The notes under the pieces: generated by a model | Told to the model about the DNA's origin: nothing | Seen by the model: only the letters and a program-made list of their open reading frames with translations | The model's database searches: none | NCBI GenBank assembly: GCA_021641325.1 | Contig: JAJXPD010000136.1 | Span: 1-5,970, forward strand | Origin: Opitutales bacterium | GTDB lineage: Bacteria; Verrucomicrobiota; Verrucomicrobiia; Opitutales; Intestinicryptomonadaceae | Length of the DNA stretch: 5,970 nt | Direction of reading: 5' to 3' | Position numbers and translations under genes: made by a program | In this document: positions 1 to 3,800 of the stretch, in pieces | Layout of the letters: each line of letters opens with the position of its first letter | Numbering within the stretch: the first letter of the stretch is position 1

Positions 1-50
1 GTTTGTTTATTTGTTGTTTATAGTAAAATTAAAATTTACATTTTGCACTT
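1..50. promoter_or_regulatory. AT-rich edge segment, possible promoter of the next leftward gene
   Basis: Only 9 of these 50 bases are G or C, in a GC-rich neighbourhood. On the minus strand a TATAAA box (22-17) could serve as a -10 for a gene beyond the left edge, but no good -35 lies 16-18 bp upstream of it. An imperfect 17-bp palindrome (23-39, GTAAA...TTTAC) lies between. No open reading frame fits. The promoter reading rests on base composition and one box only. Confidence 0.3.
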
Positions 51-70
51 TTCGCGCGTTTTGAAAAGAC

Positions 71-110
71 AAAAGCTTCCCCGCGATTCAAAAAATCGCG
101 GAGAGCCTTT
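71..110 (-). terminator. dnaK terminator, probably bidirectional
   Basis: Just after the dnaK stop lies a perfect 8-bp stem (81-88 with 94-101, CCGCGATT/AATCGCGG) and a 5-nt loop. The stem can be extended outward with one wobble, one bulge and A:U pairs to about 71-110. In the dnaK transcript it is followed by a UUUU run (74-71). On the plus strand the A/U-rich outer arm also gives a U-rich end, so it could stop transcription from either side. Confidence 0.8.
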
Positions 111-118
111 GTTAAACT

Positions 119-2056
119 TTATTCCTTTTTCGGTTTGTCGTCGTCAACTACTTCGAAGTCCGCGTCGACGGGGCCGTCTTTGCCGCCCTGCTGTGCCGCG
201 CCGCCCTGAGCCTGCTGCGCGCCCGCCTGGGCGTTGGGCTGCTGGGCCTGCTGCATGTGCTGCGCGTTTTCCTGCAAGACTTTCATGAGCTTGTCTACCG
301 CCGCTTTCAGTTCGTCTTTCGAGGCGTCAGCCTTGTCGAGAACCTGCTTTGCCGCGGTAATCTCGTTTTCGAGAGCCTGCTTTGCGTCTACGGGCAGGTT
401 TGCGCCGCCTTCGGAAATCTGCTTTTGGGTTTGGTAGATTATGTTGTCAAGCTCGTTGCGGACTTCCGCAGTTTCCTTGCGCATTGCGTCTTCCGCCGCG
501 TGGAGTTCGGCTTCCTTGCGGAGATTTTCGACCTCCTCCTTGCTCAGACCGCTGCTGTTGGTAATCGTGATTTTCTGCTCTTTGCCCGTGCTCTTGTCTT
601 TCGCCGTGACGTTGAGGATACCGTTTGCGTCGATATCGAATGTCACTTCGATTTGCGGCAGACCGCGCGGAGCGGGGGCTATGCCGTCGAGCCTGAAATT
701 GCCGATAAGCTTGTTGTCGCGAGCCATCGGACGTTCGCCTTGCAAGACTCTGATGTCTACCGCCGTCTGGTTGTCCGAGTACGTCGAGAAGACTTGCGAA
801 GCCTTTTTCGGAATTGTCGTGTTGCGCTCAATCATCGGGGTGGAAACGCCGCCGGCGGTTTCGATTGAAAGCGTAAGCGGGGTTACGTCGAGAAGGAGGA
901 CATCGCGTACGTCGCCCTGCAAGACGCCGCCCTGAATTGCCGCGCCGCGAGCAACAACTTCGTCGGGGTTGACGCCCTTGTGGGCTTCCTTGCCCGCGAG
1001 GTGGTCTGCAATTTCCACAACCTTGGGCATACGCGTCATGCCGCCGACGAGTACAAGCTCGTCGATGTCCGACTTCGAGAGACCCGCGTCGCGCAGGCAG
1101 TCGTCAAACGGCTTGATTGTCCTGTTGACGAGGGAGTCCGTAAGCTGTTCGAGTTTCGCCCTTGTAAGCTTTACATTCAAGTGTTTCGGACCGGTCGCGT
1201 CCGCCGTGATGAACGGCAGGTTGATGTCGGTCTCCTGCGCCGACGAAAGCGCGATTTTCGCTTTTTCGGACTCTTCCTTCAACCGCTGCAATGCCATTGC
1301 GTCGTTGCGCAGGTCTATGCCGTTTTCCTTTTTGAAAGAGTCGATGAGCCAATCCATGATTGCCGCGTCCCAGTTGTCGCCGCCGAGCTGCGTGTCGCCG
1401 TTGGTCGCCTTGACTTCAAACACGCCGTCGCCGATTTCGAGAATCGAAATATCGTAAGTGCCGCCGCCTAAGTCGTAGACCGCGATTGTTTCGTCGTTCT
1501 TTTTGTCAAGCCCGTACGCGAGCGAAGCCGCGGTGGGTTCGTTGATGATTCTCTTGACCTCCAAGCCCGCGATTGTGCCCGCGTCTTTTGTAGCCTGACG
1601 TTGCGCATCGTTAAAGTATGCGGGAACCGTGATGACGGCCTCCGTGATTTTTTCGCCCAAATACGATTCGGCGTCCGCCTTCAACTGTTGGAGAACCATT
1701 GCCGAAATCTGTTCGGGCGAGAAGCGTTCGGTCTTGCCGCCCACTTCGCACTCAATCACCGCCGCGCCGTTCGCGCCCTCGACGACCTTGTACGGAAGCT
1801 TGCTCGCAAGCTCTTTCACTTCCGAATATTTGCGTCCGATAAGACGTTTTGCCGAAAAAATCGTGTTAGTAGGATTCGTTATCGCCTGACGTTTTGCCGC
1901 CTGACCAACCAATCTTTCGCCCGATTTTGTAAATGCCACAACCGAAGGGGTCGTTCTGCCGCCTTCGCGATTAGGAATAACGGTACTTTCGCCGCCTTCC
2001 ATTACAGCCATACAGGAATTTGTCGTTCCCAAGTCGATACCTAATATTTTACTCAT
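119..2056 (-). CDS. dnaK: Molecular chaperone DnaK (Hsp70)
   Basis: This is a complete cytoplasmic Hsp70 chaperone of 645 residues (E. coli DnaK has 638). It binds exposed hydrophobic peptides in an ATP-driven cycle with DnaJ and GrpE. Seen in the sequence: the ATPase domain spans about residues 1-383, with GIDLGTTNS at 6-14, the catalytic Lys at K70, NEPTAA at 172-177, DLGGGTYD at 195-202 (T200 and D202 match E. coli T199/D201) and [13 protein letters not shown] at 335-346. The interdomain linker is [10 protein letters not shown] (385-394), the beta substrate-binding domain about 395-505 and the helical lid about 506-600. A Q/A/G-rich tail (about 600-626) ends in an acidic [10 protein letters not shown] stretch. 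The Gram-negative-type insert in the first lobe is present. GGDNWD (225-230) replaces the proteobacterial GGEDFD. The ATG start directly precedes the conserved N-terminus and has an AAGAGG upstream. No grpE, dnaJ or hrcA adjoins it. Identification is certain; regulation is not. Confidence 0.98.
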   Translation of the reverse strand: MSKILGIDLGTTNSCMAVMEGGESTVIPNREGGRTTPSVVAFTKSGERLVGQAAKRQAITNPTNTIFSAKRLIGRKYSEVKELASKLPYKVVEGANGAAVIECEVGGKTERFSPEQISAMVLQQLKADAESYLGEKITEAVITVPAYFNDAQRQATKDAGTIAGLEVKRIINEPTAASLAYGLDKKNDETIAVYDLGGGTYDISILEIGDGVFEVKATNGDTQLGGDNWDAAIMDWLIDSFKKENGIDLRNDAMALQRLKEESEKAKIALSSAQETDINLPFITADATGPKHLNVKLTRAKLEQLTDSLVNRTIKPFDDCLRDAGLSKSDIDELVLVGGMTRMPKVVEIADHLAGKEAHKGVNPDEVVARGAAIQGGVLQGDVRDVLLLDVTPLTLSIETAGGVSTPMIERNTTIPKKASQVFSTYSDNQTAVDIRVLQGERPMARDNKLIGNFRLDGIAPAPRGLPQIEVTFDIDANGILNVTAKDKSTGKEQKITITNSSGLSKEEVENLRKEAELHAAEDAMRKETAEVRNELDNIIYQTQKQISEGGANLPVDAKQALENEITAAKQVLDKADASKDELKAAVDKLMKVLQENAQHMQQAQQPNAQAGAQQAQGGAAQQGGKDGPVDADFEVVDDDKPKKE

Positions 2057-2059
2057 ATG

Positions 2060-2065
2060 CCTCTT
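2060..2065 (-). promoter_or_regulatory. Ribosome binding site of dnaK
   Basis: On the minus strand AAGAGG precedes the dnaK ATG with a 3-nt spacer (CAT), which is shorter than usual. It supports the chosen start, which is fixed anyway by the conserved N-terminus of DnaK. Confidence 0.55.
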
Positions 2066-2070
2066 TTAAA

Positions 2071-2083
2071 GCACGCCCCGTGC
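2071..2083 (-). promoter_or_regulatory. Small hairpin in the dnaK leader
   Basis: The dnaK leader contains GCACG-GGG-CGTGC, a 5-bp perfect GC-rich stem with a 3-nt loop. It ends 5 nt before the AAGAGG ribosome binding site. A second short hairpin, GCGC-AAA-GCGC, lies further upstream at 2101-2111. They could affect mRNA stability or ribosome access. Neither pairs obviously with the Shine-Dalgarno, so this is not a clear RNA thermometer. Confidence 0.35.
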
Positions 2084-2224
2084 CAGTTTGGGGAAGTCCC
2101 GCGCTTTGCGCCGAAACCATTTTTGTAATTAGCAACTTGCAATTTCACATTTACCGCCTGCTCCCGCCGACCGAAAGCCCGCCGTCCGCCGAGTGAGACA
2201 TTATGGCACACGCCCCCGCGCGAT

Positions 2225-2240
2225 TGTCCCACATGGGACA
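2225..2240. promoter_or_regulatory. Perfect inverted repeat, candidate operator upstream of dnaK
   Basis: TGTCCCA (2225-2231) and TGGGACA (2234-2240) form a perfect 7-bp inverted repeat with a 2-bp spacer. It lies about 5-20 bp downstream of the transcription start predicted from the candidate dnaK promoter, where a repressor would block elongation or initiation. An 8-bp palindrome GTGCGCAC (2246-2253) sits between it and the -10 box. It does not match CIRCE. The binding protein is unknown. Confidence 0.45.
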
Positions 2241-2251
2241 CGCCCGTGCGC

Positions 2252-2280
2252 ACTATAATAAAAGAGCGGCAACCGCGCAA
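2252..2280 (-). promoter_or_regulatory. Candidate promoter of dnaK
   Basis: On the minus strand TTGCGC (2280-2275) and TATAGT (2257-2252) are separated by 17 bp. The -10 matches the sigma-70 consensus at five of six positions and the -35 at three of six. The predicted start near 2245 would give dnaK a leader of roughly 190 nt. The segment overlaps the terminator proposed for the upstream operon. An AT-rich stretch at 2117-2155 is an alternative location with no clear boxes. Confidence 0.4.
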
Positions 2281-2293
2281 ACGGAAGCCGCCC
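2257..2293 (-). terminator. Probable terminator of the glycosyltransferase/deacetylase operon
   Basis: Starting 21 bp after the deacetylase stop, the minus strand carries GGGCGGC (2293-2287) pairing with GCCGCTC (2270-2264) as seven pairs, one of them G:U. The 16-nt loop can form a small inner CCG/CGG stem. TTTTATTATA follows directly (2263-2254). This is the form of an intrinsic terminator, although the large loop weakens the case. Confidence 0.5.
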
Positions 2294-2313
2294 AAAACCG
2301 GATACCGACTGTT

Positions 2314-3000
2314 TTAATACGAGAGCCTGCGGACAAGCATGAACGCCTCCGCCGCCCGCATGCCCGAAATCGCCCCGCGGACAATCGCGAGCGACTTCAA
2401 CGCCTCTATGCTGCGCACGTCGGGAAAATATTTCAGCTGGCTCTGGTACGCCTCGACCGCTTTGAGTTTCAGTTCGAGGAAGTCGTAAATTTCGTTGAAG
2501 ACGTTGGGGAGGAAACCGCCCTCTACGCATTCAATGTTCCAGTGCGTTTCGGAAAGCGTTTCGTACATGAGAACCTCCTTGATGTTTCTGCCGAACTCGG
2601 TGCAAGTGCGGGCGGCGACCTGCGCGGCGTAGACAATTTCGCGGTGGTCTTTGTGGAGGTCGTTGATAAACGGAATGTAGAGAATGTCGGGCTGAACCTC
2701 TTTGACGACGTCCACCACAACCCTGTTTACCTTGTACATAGGCTCGTCGTGGAGAAGCACGTTGGGGAGGTCGCGGTAGAGGACGTTTTTGTAGTCTACG
2801 CCCAAGATTTCCATAGCCTTTTTCGTTTCGGCGCGGATTTCGGGCTTGTTGGGTTTCATCACGGGATTGTCGTCGCCAATCGACGTGAGAACCGAAACGA
2901 AAACTTCGTCGCCCCGCGCCACGTGTTTCGCCATCGACGCGCCCACTCCGAGCGTTTCGTCGTCGTTGTGGGGGGCAAGTACGAGAACTCTTTTTTTCAT
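2314..3000 (-). CDS. PIG-L/LmbE family N-deacetylase
   Basis: This predicted zinc-dependent deacetylase of the PIG-L/LmbE superfamily would remove an N-acetyl (or other N-acyl) group from an amino-sugar conjugate. From the chosen ATG it has 228 residues, a usual length. The first metal motif is APHNDDE (residues 9-15; H11 and D14 as ligands, D13 as probable catalytic base), where most members have PHPDDE. The second is HKDH at 116-119 (H116 and H119). Family features also include YETLSETHW (147-154), PNVFNEIYDFLELKLKA (165-181) and a C-terminal G-x6-EAF segment. It has no signal peptide or membrane helix, so it is probably cytoplasmic. An in-frame TTG at 3015 would add five residues, but it overlaps the GGAG Shine-Dalgarno that lies 9 nt before the ATG, so the ATG is preferred. 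It starts 5 bp after the glycosyltransferase gene ends, which suggests a shared transcript. The substrate cannot be told from sequence: bacillithiol-type, antibiotic or glycolipid substrates are all known in the family. Confidence 0.9.
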   Translation of the reverse strand: MKKRVLVLAPHNDDETLGVGASMAKHVARGDEVFVSVLTSIGDDNPVMKPNKPEIRAETKKAMEILGVDYKNVLYRDLPNVLLHDEPMYKVNRVVVDVVKEVQPDILYIPFINDLHKDHREIVYAAQVAARTCTEFGRNIKEVLMYETLSETHWNIECVEGGFLPNVFNEIYDFLELKLKAVEAYQSQLKYFPDVRSIEALKSLAIVRGAISGMRAAEAFMLVRRLSY

Positions 3001-3005
3001 CAAAT

Positions 3006-3737
3006 CTATCTCCAATTATCTTTCAGCCACTGCGGCGTGCGGACGTGCCTGATTATGCCCTTCAAGCCCTTCGTCTTGCCCGCCATTGCCTGGTCGGGAG
3101 TGGGATTGCCGTGGAAGACGACCATCTTGGCGTCGGGCGGAAGAATCGGGTCGCAAAAATAGCAGAGCGGGAAGGGGCGCATGCAGTTGTATTTGAAGCT
3201 CGGCATCCACTTTTTCGGCCAGAATTTGAGCTTGCCCGCTTTCGATAGAACGTCGGTCACATACGCCTGTTCGTGGCGGTAGTTCGCCTTAACCTCGGAC
3301 ATGTGCGACATAAAATAGTCGTACAAATCGCGGTTTTTGCCCGCCTCGAAGCGGTATACGCCCGTTTCGCCGACGCCGTGCTTTTTGGACGGACGCCAGT
3401 GCTCTATCACGAAAAATTCGCCGTCGATTTTGAAATACTCGTCAATGTTCCCGACTATCACGGTGTCGAGGTCGAGAAAGAGCACGCGCCCCGAAAGCCC
3501 GATGTCGTCGCGGAAAGTGGAGAGCTTGCGCCAGCCGCGTTCGCGGTCCGGGGGCAAATCCATTTCGGGGAGCGGGCGAACCTCTATGTTTTTGTCAAGC
3601 CCCGCGCCGTTGTCGGTGAAGCAGATGAACTTGAAAGGCAGGGTGAGGTTGCGGGCTGTCATGTTGTACAGGCGGTTGACGTATTCGGGCCCGTACTTGT
3701 CGCCCCATTTCATGGATATTACTGTATATTCAGCCAT
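3006..3737 (-). CDS. Putative GT-A-fold glycosyltransferase
   Basis: This is a predicted cytoplasmic glycosyltransferase-like protein of 243 residues. It resembles a family of small bacterial proteins usually annotated only as glycosyltransferase or hypothetical. Seen in the sequence: an N-terminal beta strand followed by MKWGDKYGPEYVNRLY (residues 9-24), FICFTDN (37-43), a W-x-KL-x-F segment (69-75), and VLFLDLDTVIVGNID (85-99). The last contains a D89-x-D91 motif typical of nucleotide-sugar and metal binding in GT-A folds. HEQAYV (155-160), WMPSFKYNC (177-185) and VVFHGNPTP (206-214) follow, and the protein ends in a Trp-rich WLKDNWR. There is no membrane segment. ATG 3737 was chosen because the similarity I recognise begins there. 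An in-frame GTG at 3764 would add nine residues but falls inside the promoter palindrome. No clear Shine-Dalgarno is visible before either start. Three cysteines (C185, C192, C195) cluster near the C-terminus. Donor and acceptor sugars are unknown. The deacetylase gene follows immediately, which suggests a joint role in glycan tailoring. Confidence 0.82.
   Translation of the reverse strand: MAEYTVISMKWGDKYGPEYVNRLYNMTARNLTLPFKFICFTDNGAGLDKNIEVRPLPEMDLPPDRERGWRKLSTFRDDIGLSGRVLFLDLDTVIVGNIDEYFKIDGEFFVIEHWRPSKKHGVGETGVYRFEAGKNRDLYDYFMSHMSEVKANYRHEQAYVTDVLSKAGKLKFWPKKWMPSFKYNCMRPFPLCYFCDPILPPDAKMVVFHGNPTPDQAMAGKTKGLKGIIRHVRTPQWLKDNWR
3010..3013 (-). promoter_or_regulatory. Ribosome binding site that decides the deacetylase start
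   Basis: GGAG on the minus strand lies 9 nt before ATG 3000 and inside the last two sense codons (Trp-Arg) of the glycosyltransferase gene. It favours the ATG over the TTG at 3015, which would overlap this site, and it suggests that translation of the two genes is coupled. Confidence 0.65.
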
Positions 3738-3757
3738 TTGTAAATCGGATAAAAATT

Positions 3758-3773
3758 GATACACCCATGTATC
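3758..3773. repeat. Perfect inverted repeat overlapping the predicted -10 (operator or weak terminator)
   Basis: GATACA (3758-3763) and TGTATC (3768-3773) form a perfect 6-bp inverted repeat with a 4-bp centre. It covers the predicted -10 box of the glycosyltransferase promoter, a typical operator position. On the minus strand it is followed by AATTTTTA, so it could also act as a weak terminator behind the kinase gene. The stem has only two G:C pairs, so the operator reading is somewhat preferred. Confidence 0.4.
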
Positions 3774-3796
3774 TAAGAAACGCCCCCCGTTGTCAA
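3768..3796 (-). promoter_or_regulatory. Promoter of the glycosyltransferase/deacetylase operon
   Basis: A full consensus -35 box, TTGACA (3796-3791), begins 5 bp after the kinase stop codon. With a 17-bp spacer the -10 position reads GATACA (3773-3768). TAGATA (3775-3770) with a 15-bp spacer is an alternative. Both -10 candidates are poor, at three of six matches. A start near 3761 would leave a leader of about 24 nt before ATG 3737. The perfect -35 in a 63-bp gap is the main support. Confidence 0.5.
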
Positions 3797-3800
3797 GACT

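Noticed and set aside
257..868. Plus-strand open frame of 203 codons inside dnaK
   Set aside because: It is entirely antisense to the conserved dnaK coding sequence, with no recognisable domain; the same holds for the other plus-strand frames at 441-935, 969-1457, 980-1471 and 1601-2044.
2208..2245. Direct repeat ACACGCCC (2208-2215 and 2238-2245)
   Set aside because: Two 8-bp copies in GC-rich DNA are within chance, and no further copies are seen.
2254..2259. Perfect TATAAT on the plus strand
   Set aside because: There is no -35 at a workable distance (the nearest TTGTCC is 24 bp away), no extended -10 TG, and no gene on the plus strand. It is better explained as the reverse of the T-tract and -10 of the minus-strand signals.
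2057..2313. CIRCE or sigma-32-type heat-shock promoter ahead of dnaK
   Set aside because: No TTAGCACTC/GAGTGCTAA pair and no CTTGAA with CCCCAT-type boxes at suitable spacing could be found on the minus strand.
2203..3162. Plus-strand open frame of 319 codons across the deacetylase gene
   Set aside because: It lies antisense to the deacetylase and the end of the glycosyltransferase gene, both of which have clear family motifs. Its translation is rich in V/F/R with no domain I recognise, as expected from the reverse of GC-rich codons.
3762..3764. GTG as the start of the glycosyltransferase
   Set aside because: It falls inside the palindrome at or near the predicted transcription start, and the nine added residues do not belong to the recognisable family N-terminus.
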